The notes beneath the pieces are model-generated. The model was not told the origin of the DNA and made no database searches. It saw only the letters and a list, made by a program, of their open reading frames with translations. Source: a virus. Taken from it: DNA of 38,331 bases. The position numbers and the translations under genes are program-made. The stretch lies in IMG/VR virus record IMGVR_UViG_3300031673_000209, positions 1 to 38,331 of that record. The stretch is one strand, 5' to 3'. Of the stretch, positions 14,612 to 22,479 are shown piece after piece (within the stretch, counting starts at the first letter, position 1; each line of letters starts with the position of its first letter).

Positions 14612-16747
14612 CTACAGTAGTTGTGCTAATTTATAATACGCATACGCTCCTTTGTCAAGAGAATTCGCCACTCGACGCATGGTATATTGCCTTCTTATTA
14701 AATCTTCTGGTTTTGCCTCTATTTGTTCTGTGGGAAACTGCATAATATCAGGTATGCGGTCATACACATCTTTATTTCTTTCAGGCAGGTTGTTCCATTT
14801 TGATTTCTGCATTTGGAAAGTAGTCAAGTATACTTTCTTTTCAATCTCTTTGCCGAATTTATTTAAAGCATCCAGCAGGGCAGGAATCCAGAACTTTTTA
14901 ATAGCAGTTAGCCACCAACGCAACGCCAGTTCCGCACTATCCTTATCTAGTTCCTGGAAGGTGGATTTATACGTTTGAACATCAATATCTGTTTGTAGGT
15001 TGTCAATTATAATATTACCATCGCTCATAGAAAACCTAGCAAATGCTAAGGATCCCGGATGGTGACCCCGGTGAGAAATATATTTCTCATAAACAGCTTT
15101 AGCGCCAGGCTGCATTAACTCAGCATAGTCTAAAAATTCCTCACTAGGATATACAGCAAACACTTTACCAGCATGATGCATGGCTGAGTTTTCTATTTTA
15201 ATATCTACTGGTAGTGGTTTAAATCCTTTTAGTTTAGGATACTTATCTTTAAATTTTGCCAATTCTTTTTGGTGTTCGGAAAAGTACTCATACAGGTTGT
15301 GTAACGAATCCATCGACCTACTCTTAGCTAGTACTGCATTTTGAGCCTCTTTCCTCTGGATGCGTTTAAGCACGAAAGCAAGCTGTTTATCAAAAGGCAT
15401 AGTGGGATTAGATTGCAGCTTTTTTAACCCCAGTTTTAAAGCGGGCAGGATGGAGGTTTCGATGGTTTTTTCATCCAGTGGAAACAGTTTTGGTAGTTTA
15501 TCAACAACCTCTGCCGCATCTTTTAAATCATCCTTCTCTATATTTTCATCTACTCCTGTATCTCTATCCTCGTAACAATTGGGACAGCGTTCTTCTTGTG
15601 AATCCTCGTCCCATATCATATCTTCGGTGTAACGGTATTCATCACACCCATCACAATAACGGTATACCTCGTTGAAACACTCCTGATGATACCAATCATT
15701 TTCGTATTCCATTGCTTCATCATCTTTTAACACACCATTTCCGCAGGATTCACACTTTGCCGCGTGCTCTTCACAATAGTTATTGGTAGTTGTTTTATTC
15801 CAATAATATTGATGTTCTGCATCTGGAGGCATATGTTGTGTTAATTCTACCTCAATAATATCATCTTCATCTGTGGTATGGAAATCGCAATCATCTTCTG
15901 CACAGTAAAACCTAGCTTCTTCACTACATTTGTTGCATAACGGTAGTAAAATCTTACTCTTCTGTACTTCAATTCCTTCCAGCCCAACTAATGATTTTAA
16001 TTTATTAATTGCCACTTGACACGCTTCAAAAAATGGTTTCAGACCTTCCATAATCATACGTTTGAACGTATTGACGATGAGCTTTCCGCCAACTTGTCTT
16101 ATGTGCTTCATTTGTAATTGGGTAAAGGGACCAATTATCTGACGCACAGCGTTTTCTAGTTTTTTCCAAGCTTCATTAATGAGCGAGTACGACAGGTGAG
16201 GAACATAAAGGCTGACACCTTTGACGTGTAATGATGCGAAAAAGATGCGCTCAACCACGCCAATCCTTTCTTTCACCATATTACATAAGTTACGGATCTG
16301 ATCATTTATATCGTAACTTAAACTAAAATAAGCATCATCCGAAGCGTTTTTATGTTTCTCAAAATATTCATCTATAACGTTGGGAACATTCTGTATTGAT
16401 AGTTGAAGTTGGTTTTCAACACTGTTAACCATTGTCTCAGTTAGAACTTCTCCGGTTTTCTTCTCCTCGGATATATAATCTTCTTCAAACTCTTCTATAT
16501 CCCTAACATTCCAGATAGGTTTTCCAGCCTCATCAACGATAGGTTCGTGACAATCGTGACATTGCCAATATGGATTATCACCCATTCTACCGTGATAAGG
16601 AACCACTTGGTCAGAAATTTGTACAGTTCCACGACCCGATCTCTGCCAAGAACTACTAAAATCCTTGAAAGGAAAGGTTAATTGATGCCCCCACGCAGCA
16701 CGCAAAACTAGACTGTATTGTTCGTTAAAGGGAGAAATTACGTGCAT
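14612..16747 (-). CDS. large multi-zinc-finger protein, 711 aa
   Basis: Several Cys-rich modules: 'CHDCHEP' near 63, 'CNKCSEEARFYC' near 275, a LIM-like 'CESCGNGVL...WYHQECF' near 340-365, and 'CDGCDEYRYTED...CPNCYED' near 370-400. The second half has 'HHAGKVFAVYPSEEF' and a long helical region, and the C-terminus 'GAYAYYKLAQLL' is an amphipathic helix like those of other large proteins here. It may be a virion or ejected protein; no enzyme signature is certain. The TAG stop is followed in frame by four codons and TAA. Confidence 0.75.
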   Translation of the reverse strand: MHVISPFNEQYSLVLRAAWGHQLTFPFKDFSSSWQRSGRGTVQISDQVVPYHGRMGDNPYWQCHDCHEPIVDEAGKPIWNVRDIEEFEEDYISEEKKTGEVLTETMVNSVENQLQLSIQNVPNVIDEYFEKHKNASDDAYFSLSYDINDQIRNLCNMVKERIGVVERIFFASLHVKGVSLYVPHLSYSLINEAWKKLENAVRQIIGPFTQLQMKHIRQVGGKLIVNTFKRMIMEGLKPFFEACQVAINKLKSLVGLEGIEVQKSKILLPLCNKCSEEARFYCAEDDCDFHTTDEDDIIEVELTQHMPPDAEHQYYWNKTTTNNYCEEHAAKCESCGNGVLKDDEAMEYENDWYHQECFNEVYRYCDGCDEYRYTEDMIWDEDSQEERCPNCYEDRDTGVDENIEKDDLKDAAEVVDKLPKLFPLDEKTIETSILPALKLGLKKLQSNPTMPFDKQLAFVLKRIQRKEAQNAVLAKSRSMDSLHNLYEYFSEHQKELAKFKDKYPKLKGFKPLPVDIKIENSAMHHAGKVFAVYPSEEFLDYAELMQPGAKAVYEKYISHRGHHPGSLAFARFSMSDGNIIIDNLQTDIDVQTYKSTFQELDKDSAELALRWWLTAIKKFWIPALLDALNKFGKEIEKKVYLTTFQMQKSKWNNLPERNKDVYDRIPDIMQFPTEQIEAKPEDLIRRQYTMRRVANSLDKGAYAYYKLAQLL

Positions 16748-16755
16748 ATACCCAT
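16738..16755 (-). CDS. 5-codon mini-ORF MGICT
   Basis: ATG GGT ATA TGC ACG TAA overlaps the ATG of the 711-residue gene. The layout (ATATGCACGTAA containing the next start) copies the ICA-stop/start links near 5880 and 7470. Could be a coupling minigene. Confidence 0.3.
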   Translation of the reverse strand: MGICT

Positions 16756-16761
16756 GCGTAA

Positions 16762-17064
16762 TTATTCAGCGAGCGTTTTTTTCAGTTCATTTATTGTGGT
16801 TATAACCCTGGGAAGCTCAACTTCAGGTTCTGGGTCGGAATTTTCATCCACATATTTTTGTACAAATAATGTAATGGCACCTTCTGTTTCCTCATCCAAC
16901 CTGCCACCCCATACGTTGGCAACGCTAACTTTATAGACTTGGTGATCGTTAATTATGCACACCCATAAACGATAGAAGTTCTGTTTTAGCTCTTTACGGA
17001 TAGTACAAGCCAACTCAATATTTGTAGTGGTAGCGACAATGAACTCTTTATTTTCGTTTTCCAT
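16762..17064 (-). CDS. hypothetical protein, 100 aa
   Basis: Starts 'MENENKEFIVATTTNIELA'; the ATG at 17064 follows the stop of the 23-residue membrane peptide by 5 bases with GGA just upstream. Alpha/beta, with 'ITLFVQKYVDENSDPEPEVELPRVITTINELKK' at the end. No family recognised. Confidence 0.65.
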   Translation of the reverse strand: MENENKEFIVATTTNIELACTIRKELKQNFYRLWVCIINDHQVYKVSVANVWGGRLDEETEGAITLFVQKYVDENSDPEPEVELPRVITTINELKKTLAE

Positions 17065-17069
17065 ATTCC

Positions 17070-17141
17070 TCAGACTGTAACGGCAACAATTACCAGTAAG
17101 GTGAAAAATAAACCAACCCAAGTATCAAATCTAACTGACAT
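17070..17141 (-). CDS. 23-residue membrane peptide
   Basis: 'MSVRFDTWVGLFFTLLVIVAVTV' is a single membrane helix. GGAG lies 5-8 bases before the ATG, and it sits between tRNA-Leu and the 100-residue gene with tight spacing. Small phage membrane peptides often act on the host envelope; the role here is unknown. Confidence 0.55.
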   Translation of the reverse strand: MSVRFDTWVGLFFTLLVIVAVTV

Positions 17142-17158
17142 AATATCTCCATATAATT

Positions 17159-17234
17159 TGGTGCTCGGAGCGGGATTCGAACCCGCACGCCTGCCGGCAT
17201 TAAGAACGTGTCTCCCTGGTTCCACCACCCGAGC
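17159..17234 (-). tRNA. tRNA, Leu-like, anticodon uncertain
   Basis: Acceptor GCTCGGG/TCCGAGC, T-arm GCGGG/CCCGC with TTCGAAT and encoded CCA are clear. The D-arm (GGTGGTGG...GAGACAC) resembles tRNA-Leu, and TAA is the expected anticodon, but the anticodon stem does not pair well and there is no long variable arm. It may be decayed. Confidence 0.7.
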
Positions 17235-17541
17235 GTAAAAATGGGTTCATCACACTAAGCACAATCATACCTGGCCAAGCTAATAACATGATAAAAAAAC
17301 ATATAACTAGATTGGCTATCGTATAGATTATGAACGCAGACTTTCTGTCAATTTGATCATCAAGATTAATTGCATTAGCCTCAAAAACATTGAGGAATTT
17401 CTGACGTACATCTTCAAATAAGAATAATTGTGCCGGCAACCATGTAATCCCCAGAAAGACTCCCAAAAGTAGGAATGTTTTAATAGGCATTAGTAGTATT
17501 ACTAAAACGGTTACCATCAACAATGTGATAATTTTACCCAT
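17200..17541 (-). CDS. membrane protein, 113 aa
   Basis: Three hydrophobic segments: 'ITLLMVTVLVILLMP', 'FLLLGVFLGITWLPA' and 'IIYTIANLVICFFIMLLAW', with a charged loop between the second and third. No family recognised. The last 11 codons and TAA lie inside the downstream tRNA, the stop falling in its anticodon arm, so 5' maturation of the tRNA would strip the stop from the message. Confidence 0.7.
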   Translation of the reverse strand: MGKIITLLMVTVLVILLMPIKTFLLLGVFLGITWLPAQLFLFEDVRQKFLNVFEANAINLDDQIDRKSAFIIYTIANLVICFFIMLLAWPGMIVLSVMNPFLRSGGGTRETRS

Positions 17542-17577
17542 ATAAATGATATGAATTTATGCTATGGTTCTCGACGC

Positions 17578-17772
17578 TTAGCCTAGCCATAAAACTTCTG
17601 TAACTTCGTTGTTTTCTACTTTCACGTTAATCCTGGATGGCGTTTCATTTTGATTGGGCGTGAACTTTAGTCCATCTTTAATCATGATTTTGAATAAAAA
17701 CCCCTGGGTTCTGACCATTTTAGATGCTTCTATTGGTGACATTCCTATGATGTCTTCTAATAACTCTTTCAT
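17578..17772 (-). CDS. small protein resembling I78-type protease inhibitors, 64 aa
   Basis: The ending 'PSRINVKVENNEVTEVLWLG' matches the R-(I/V)-N-V-x-V-x-x-x-x-V-x-x-V-x-x-G pattern of the potato-inhibitor-like I78 family, and the front half has the expected helix ('PIEASKMVRTQG'). It lacks a signal peptide, so it would act inside the cell. Tentative. Confidence 0.5.
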   Translation of the reverse strand: MKELLEDIIGMSPIEASKMVRTQGFLFKIMIKDGLKFTPNQNETPSRINVKVENNEVTEVLWLG

Positions 17773-17782
17773 TTTATTTTCC

Positions 17783-18046
17783 TTAAGTAATAATTTCTTT
17801 AATATCCCGCTCAGCGGAACTTAATTCATTCTCTTTGTATATTTTTTCGTACATAATACATCGTTGGCAGGGTGTAAATTTTTTTGTGTATCTAGTGCCG
17901 TATTTATCCTCAAAACTCAACATAATAGTGTTGGGAAATTGAAAGGTGTTTATATTAAATATATTATACCCGTCGGAAGGAGTATTTTCTTCGATATCCA
18001 CATGCCCGAAAAGTTTACACCAAATTCTCTTTAATCCATTTGTCAT
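17783..18046 (-). CDS. small protein with IKEIIT tail, 87 aa
   Basis: Begins 'MTNGLKRIWCKLFGHVD', a start seen in small phage zinc proteins and similar to MIDWLKRIF and MFKWLKRLR in the main cassette; a CxxC ('PCQRC') near residue 60 and the ending 'ERDIKEIIT' complete the pattern, though the Cys just before the tail is absent. An AAGGA site follows its own stop, so the tail codons are not needed to start the next gene. Confidence 0.75.
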   Translation of the reverse strand: MTNGLKRIWCKLFGHVDIEENTPSDGYNIFNINTFQFPNTIMLSFEDKYGTRYTKKFTPCQRCIMYEKIYKENELSSAERDIKEIIT

Positions 18047-19004
18047 TCATCACCGCATTAATAAATTCTTTTACAGCTTTGCGCCATTTAGGCACACTAT
18101 GCTGCTTTAGCTTTTTAAAAAAGGTACTGGTGATGAAGTTCTTCTCGGCCTTAATAGTTCCAACGTATATTTTAATTGCTTTGTTTAGTGGATATTCTCC
18201 CGGAAATATTAGAGAGTGTAAAGTAACATATCGTTTAAATCTATAAAAAGTATCAAGTAAAGATGGGTAAAATTCTACATCTCTCAGTTGGTGTATTTGT
18301 CTTTCTTTCTTTAATCTTTTTTGTGTAATAGGGCTGCGGACATATCCGGCAGGATCTCTTTTAGGGCGTACTTTGCGGGGTGGCATTCCAAACTGGAGAG
18401 TCCGAGCGTGAGGGGAAATTAAAGGATCTATATTTTCTTTATCTGCTGGGTGGTTTTGTAAATGTTCTAAATCCTGTTTCTCGTACATTGCGCCGGTAAT
18501 GAGAGATTGGGAAGCGTGGATAAGTTCGTGCCTAACACCATCATATAGCGAATTCATAAGGCGTGGTATGCACGTAGGTTTTACCAAATCCTGTTCTGTG
18601 GGAGTGGGAACATTGATATCCATTACATAACCAGCCTCCATCCATTGTCCTAAACGTCCTGGTCCAGCAACAAAAACCATGGGAACAATATCTACTCTTA
18701 CGTCCATCCGCAGTTCTGGATAGTCTTCAAACCTATGTAGCACCTTTTCATACTTCCATCCAGCAGTGTCGAAGGGAAAAATTTCATTATGCGGTTTGTC
18801 TAAAAGATTGACCGGCTCCCTAACCGTCTGTCCTGCACCACTCACCTCTTTAACATTTTCTCCATTTTTTTGCAGTACATACAAAATGTGCCCGAGGTAC
18901 ATTTTCTGTGCCCAGCGTGTAATCTGCTGAGTAACTACAGGCGGAGGTTCCATCATCGCCCCTGTCGCATACAGTTCAGCCGTTTTATTAATGATATTGT
19001 ACAT
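18015..19004 (-). CDS. HExxH metallopeptidase-like protein, ~329 aa
   Basis: 'GVRHELIHASQSL' near residue 160 is an HExxH zinc site. The N-terminus 'MYNIINKTAELYATGAMM' is an amphipathic helix of the type shared with the 3654 and 28507 proteins. The C-terminal third is basic and helical. I do not recognise the exact family; a virion-associated protease or structural protein is possible. The start is GTG 19007 or ATG 19004; its end overlaps the next gene by 32 bases. Confidence 0.75.
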   Translation of the reverse strand: MYNIINKTAELYATGAMMEPPPVVTQQITRWAQKMYLGHILYVLQKNGENVKEVSGAGQTVREPVNLLDKPHNEIFPFDTAGWKYEKVLHRFEDYPELRMDVRVDIVPMVFVAGPGRLGQWMEAGYVMDINVPTPTEQDLVKPTCIPRLMNSLYDGVRHELIHASQSLITGAMYEKQDLEHLQNHPADKENIDPLISPHARTLQFGMPPRKVRPKRDPAGYVRSPITQKRLKKERQIHQLRDVEFYPSLLDTFYRFKRYVTLHSLIFPGEYPLNKAIKIYVGTIKAEKNFITSTFFKKLKQHSVPKWRKAVKEFINAVMNDKWIKENLV

Positions 19005-19028
19005 CACTAATTTGCGGGAATATTGCTA

Positions 19029-19277
19029 TTACAGATTTTCGACGGACTTCAGCATTTCGGGAACGAATGATACCCTGGGACGAATCAGCGTAGTGCGAGC
19101 TGCTCTCGGACGGACACGAATTGTAGCGTCATTTGGTCCAAAACCTCCAGCCGCTAGAGGATCGTCATCGAATGAATACCCATAACCTTCTTTTTCTTCG
19201 AAGGTTTTGGTTTGTCCAAACGCCGGTACTGTGATAAGCATTACCGCTACTGCGGCTAATATTGTGATGTGTTTCAT
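19029..19277 (-). CDS. exported small protein, 82 aa
   Basis: The signal peptide 'MKHITILAAVAVMLITVPAFG' with an AFG-Q cleavage site is followed by a Gly-rich linker and 'RAARTTLIRPRVSFVPEML', ending 'KSVENL'. This C-terminal motif resembles small periplasmic proteins I associate with large myoviruses. Role unknown; the signal implies it acts in the periplasm or on the envelope. Good ATG 18 bases downstream of tRNA-Arg. Confidence 0.75.
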   Translation of the reverse strand: MKHITILAAVAVMLITVPAFGQTKTFEEKEGYGYSFDDDPLAAGGFGPNDATIRVRPRAARTTLIRPRVSFVPEMLKSVENL

Positions 19278-19299
19278 GGTACGTATGTTCCATTATTAG

Positions 19300-19374
19300 C
19301 CTCCCCGGCAAGATTTAAACTTGCGACTTTCGGTTTAGGAAACCGCTACTCTATTCGGACTGAGTTACGGGGAG
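19300..19374 (-). tRNA. tRNA-Arg (CCT)
   Basis: Acceptor CTCCCCG/CGGGGAG, anticodon loop TTCCTAA with four good stem pairs, T-loop TTTAAAT. After G73 come CTA rather than CCA. The 5' half overlaps the end of the SLOG gene. Confidence 0.88.
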
Positions 19375-19839
19375 AATTGGGGATATTCTGTATATCATCT
19401 TATTCTGCTCTTGGGCATATCTGAGGCAGTTTGCGGTGCCTCCTGGTGACCCATCGAATAGCCCTATTACTATATCTGCGTGGTCCACCATCCATTCATT
19501 TCTTTTCTGCATTTTCCAGCCCGCATATACGCCTTCGGACACTATGACTACCTCAGTAGCCTTTTTGATTAATCTATTATAAACGGCTCTAGACTCCTTT
19601 GGCCAAATGACATCTTGGTCCGCAAAAGGAACCGCAGCAATCCAGGGAATATTGAGATCTACGCAAATTTGAGCCGCCCACTGATCGTAGCCTATAGCCA
19701 TTCCTGAAATAGCCTTTTCAGGCTTCAATTTCTTTAATAATTTCTCTGTTTCTGAACGTATATGGTCGTAAGTGGGGTTTGGGATATCATATCCACAACC
19801 TAGTTTGGCGGGGCGGTGCCCAGTGAACGTTAAAATCAT
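19351..19839 (-). CDS. SLOG-fold nucleotide-binding protein (YspA/DUF1273-like), 162 aa
   Basis: 'MILTFTGHRPAKLGCGYD' and 'AISGMAIGYDQWAAQICVDL' match the SLOG superfamily (YspA/YpsA type): T-G-H-R-P start, G-x-A-x-G-x-D motif, then 'WPKESRAVYNRLI' and 'IGLFDGSPGGTANCLRYA'. These proteins bind nucleotide-derived ligands and are common in phages. The start is ATG 19839; an ATG six codons earlier is possible. The last codons and TAG lie in the D-arm of tRNA-Arg. Confidence 0.88.
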   Translation of the reverse strand: MILTFTGHRPAKLGCGYDIPNPTYDHIRSETEKLLKKLKPEKAISGMAIGYDQWAAQICVDLNIPWIAAVPFADQDVIWPKESRAVYNRLIKKATEVVIVSEGVYAGWKMQKRNEWMVDHADIVIGLFDGSPGGTANCLRYAQEQNKMIYRISPILPVTQSE

Positions 19840-19875
19840 ATTATTGTAGAGGATCATCGTAGCGGGCTCGACAAA

Positions 19876-19961
19876 TGGCGGAGGGCACCAGAATCGAACT
19901 GGACACCTTCGGTGTGCCTGGTTAGCAGTCAGGTGGGTACGCCAGTTACCCTATGCCCTCC
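19876..19961 (-). tRNA. tRNA-Ser (GCT)
   Basis: 86 bases, class II: acceptor GGAGGGC/GCCCTCC, anticodon loop CTGCTAA, long variable arm (GCACACCGAAGGTGT), G73, CCA encoded. Confidence 0.93.
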
Positions 19962-19964
19962 ATT

Positions 19965-21389
19965 TTAGCTCAACAAATAATCGAGTATCTGCTGAAGTGT
20001 ACTCTTTCGTTCTTCTCTTCTAGCTTGAGCCCCAGTACCTTTGTGACCTCTTATTGTAGCAGTAACATCTCTGCGAGTAAAGTAACCTTTTTTATCTCGA
20101 TCAAAGCCAGAGTTTTGATCATAAATTGGATTACCTTTACGAGCTACTACAGTATTAGGAGACTTCCTAATCAAACTTGGCATAAATACAGCCAGGTACA
20201 CATCTTCTAAACTCCTTAATCTTCCTTTGTACTTACTAAACCACGACTTAACCATATCCATCTGTTCCATGGCACTTTTGTTTTTCATCCACTCGGAAGC
20301 TTCTATCTTCTCTTGCTTCGTCATCCGTGGATGTGTTCTTTTAGCAGGAACCTTATATAATCTGTGAATATTAAATGGCATCCATTGAATTAATCCGGTA
20401 GCATAAGACTTCGGATTTACCGCTCTGGGACTGAAACCAGATTCAAAACTAATTACAGTAGCTAACCAATTAGGATCTATTCCAACATCTTTCGCTATCT
20501 GTTCTAATTTGTAGCGTAATTCTGGTGTTAATCCATATGTTCGTTTCGTAGTTCGTTGCGTTCGAGTTGTGGGAACCGTGCCTGCGGGATAATGTAAATC
20601 TACACCTTTGTGCCATTTTGGATTAAGGCTGTTGGGAGGATGGTTACTTATCTTAGCTACATACTTTTTACCACCCTGAGTAAATGATATCCGAGTACCT
20701 ACAGGTTCATTTCTGTATTTGCGGAGTATTTGTACAGCTATTTGACTTAAAGCAGGAGTAACCTCACTGTTTTTCATTGGAGTTAAATCAGCTCGTGGAA
20801 CCGCTTTCGATACCGTCCGTTGGCTACCGGTTAAAGCCCAGTGCCAAACTTCATCTGCCCACAGTCCGTAACCCTTAGCGGTGGGATGTATTTTATCAAC
20901 CTGAGGAAGGTTGACCTTGCGAGTATCAAAGAGGTGTCCAGCATTCCCCCGAATGGTATCGAGAAGATCACGTTTTATACTTACCCCACCGGAGCGGTCA
21001 GGAAGAGTCGGAGCGCCAATCCACATAGGGGAAGCTCCAGCTTGTCGGATTATATCATTCAGTTCCCGGGTTAACTTAGCAATCTGCTCGGAACTCATGC
21101 GTGTGTAGGCGTCATTGGTGCCCAGTGAAATAAATACATGAGTAGGTCGGAAGGAAGCTAATTGATTATTAAGCCACTGCCTACCTTCTCCGTTTACCCA
21201 ATACCAGATAGTTTTGCTGCCCACCCCTTTTCCTTGATAGAGCATGCCGGCATCTTGGGCATGCTGGCGCAGTTGGTTGTTTAGACCAACCGCCAGAGAA
21301 TCTCCAATTAGCAGTACTCTATTTTCACGGGATTTAGCCGCTTTATAGAAATACGAGCATAACTGTGTAAGATCATAAGGGTATGACAT
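19965..21389 (-). CDS. GDSL hydrolase plus lysozyme-like cell-wall enzyme, 474 aa
   Basis: Residues ~24-190 are an SGNH/GDSL esterase: 'VLLIGDSLAVG' (Ser), 'ISLGTNDAY' (Asn), 'DKIHPTAKG' (Asp-His). A short 'KGVDLHYPAGT' near 245 recalls part of an M23 site but looks incomplete. Residues ~285-400 are lysozyme/transglycosylase-like: 'WLATVISFESGFSPRAVNP' (catalytic Glu) and 'ATGLIQWMP'. It probably deacylates and cuts the cell wall during entry or lysis. No signal peptide, which fits a virion enzyme. It starts 26 bases after the upstream stop. Confidence 0.85.
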   Translation of the reverse strand: MSYPYDLTQLCSYFYKAAKSRENRVLLIGDSLAVGLNNQLRQHAQDAGMLYQGKGVGSKTIWYWVNGEGRQWLNNQLASFRPTHVFISLGTNDAYTRMSSEQIAKLTRELNDIIRQAGASPMWIGAPTLPDRSGGVSIKRDLLDTIRGNAGHLFDTRKVNLPQVDKIHPTAKGYGLWADEVWHWALTGSQRTVSKAVPRADLTPMKNSEVTPALSQIAVQILRKYRNEPVGTRISFTQGGKKYVAKISNHPPNSLNPKWHKGVDLHYPAGTVPTTRTQRTTKRTYGLTPELRYKLEQIAKDVGIDPNWLATVISFESGFSPRAVNPKSYATGLIQWMPFNIHRLYKVPAKRTHPRMTKQEKIEASEWMKNKSAMEQMDMVKSWFSKYKGRLRSLEDVYLAVFMPSLIRKSPNTVVARKGNPIYDQNSGFDRDKKGYFTRRDVTATIRGHKGTGAQARREERKSTLQQILDYLLS

Positions 21390-21415
21390 TCAAAATAATA
21401 CTATTTTATGTACGG

Positions 21416-21919
21416 TTACTCAATTACCTCTTTAACCACCATATCCCCCTTCCAACCGTTGAACCACTTATGGGCTTTCAGCATGGTTTTTACCATATCT
21501 ATCTTCACGCCGGATATGGCTTCTAGCCGATTGAACCAGTCTAAAAAGATTTCTCTAAGATCATCATCTTCTTGTTCTAGCGCTGTAATATGGAACAGGC
21601 GATCCGGTGGAATCAAATGTCCGTTGTGGGATAAATTACATGATAGTTTGTGCTGGTGATGTTGCGGGTTTCTATCATCTTTATAGTGCCCTACGAATTC
21701 TGCGCCCGGAACATAGATTTGTGGGATTAGTAAAGAAGGCATTGGGGCCACTTTGTGTGAGCTTGAGCTGCGGGACCTCGTCCTTGTCCCCCTTGCCAGG
21801 ATCCGCACGTACAAATCCATGGACAATGTATATTGGTAACAATACACTGTCAGTGTGGACTGATTAGCTATATTTTCATACCGCTCTTTTGTGGTGATAG
21901 CTATGTATGGTTTTGTCAT
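21416..21919 (-). CDS. 168-aa protein with VVKEVIE tail
   Basis: Starts 'MTKPYIAITTKERYENI'; a middle 'HYKDDRNPQHHQHKLSCNLSHNGHLI' is rich in His and could bind metal; the end is 'GWKGDMVVKEVIE'. No zinc ribbon, so the IKEIIE-type tail is here attached to a different fold. The ATG overlaps the upstream TGA. The stop is 26 bases from the next gene, so the tail does not double as that gene's ribosome site. Confidence 0.7.
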   Translation of the reverse strand: MTKPYIAITTKERYENIANQSTLTVYCYQYTLSMDLYVRILARGTRTRSRSSSSHKVAPMPSLLIPQIYVPGAEFVGHYKDDRNPQHHQHKLSCNLSHNGHLIPPDRLFHITALEQEDDDLREIFLDWFNRLEAISGVKIDMVKTMLKAHKWFNGWKGDMVVKEVIE

Positions 21920-22050
21920 TGAGTCATCCGAAAGATTAGCACCACTATTACAAAAAGTAGTAAAACAATACAGATTTGCCAATCACGAGACAATTCGCAC
22001 TGGTGTTTGCCGGTAATCTTTTCACCACAGAAATTACAGTATGCTGACAT
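21916..22050 (-). CDS. zinc-knuckle membrane peptide, 44 aa
   Basis: 'MSAYCNFCGEKITGKHQCEL' is a CxxC...HxxC zinc motif, followed by a membrane helix ('ICIVLLLFVIVVLIF'). The ATG lies one base after the CCA of the suppressor tRNA, and the TGA overlaps the next ATG. Similar 'CxxCG...TM' miniature proteins occur in bacteria; function unknown. Confidence 0.65.
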   Translation of the reverse strand: MSAYCNFCGEKITGKHQCELSRDWQICIVLLLFVIVVLIFRMTQ

Positions 22051-22051
22051 T

Positions 22052-22126
22052 TGGCGCTCCCAGAGGGAATCGGACCCCCAACCGTGCCTTTTAGAAAAGC
22101 CCGCTCTGCCATTGAGCTATGGGAAC
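22052..22126 (-). tRNA. amber-suppressor tRNA (CTA anticodon)
   Basis: Acceptor GTTCCCA/TGGGAGC, D-stem GCTC/GAGC, T-arm GGGGG/TCCCT region with TCCGATT, G73, CCA encoded. The anticodon arm GGCTT-TTCTAAA-AGGCA places C-T-A at 34-36 after T33, with A37 and A38, so it should read UAG. Charging identity cannot be told from sequence by eye. It lies just downstream of a gene with an early in-frame TAG. Confidence 0.85.
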
Positions 22127-22151
22127 TACGGACGAGGCTCTCAGCGAAGGA

Positions 22152-22478
22152 TTAACTAAGAGCTAATTTCAATCTACTACACAGCTTTTTAGATCTACCT
22201 CCTGGCTCAAATGTTACTGCCGTAATTTCATTATCGAAATCTGGCTCGCGGAATATAGAGAACTTGATTCCTTTCATTTCCGCCAAAATCAGAAGCTCTT
22301 GCAACTGTTTTTCATCTTCTATTTCTAGCAAGACCAGATAGTTTGATGTTTCAAACCACGATCTATCTATTTCTGGATTTTCAAATCCGAACTGTTTTAG
22401 AGCATGGCAACACTGAGCTGCTTTTGCTCCAGGTGATAAATCTGTTCTGGTTACAATATATAGTTTATTCTACGTCAT
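22152..22478 (-). CDS. peptidyl-tRNA hydrolase, PTH2 type, with in-frame amber at codon 3
   Basis: From codon 4 the frame reads 'NKLYIVTRTDLSPGAKAAQC' then 'CHALKQFG', the PTH2 signature (R-T-D-L...G-K-x-A-A-Q-x-x-H-A), later 'YLVLLEIEDEKQLQELLILA' and 'KFSIFREPDFDNEITAVTFEPGG', ~105 residues as usual for the family. PTH2 frees tRNA from peptidyl-tRNA lost by ribosomes. The only ATG in frame is at 22478: ATG ACG TAG AAT AAA, with AGGA 8 bases upstream. Full-length product therefore needs UAG read-through, or a non-AUG start after the TAG. Alternatively, it is a recent pseudogene. Confidence 0.8.
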
Positions 22479-22479
22479 A

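Noticed and set aside
19965-21389. Complete M23 endopeptidase domain in the GDSL/lysozyme protein
   Set aside because: Only a short H-K-G-V-D-L-like stretch is present; the other metal ligands and strands are not visible.
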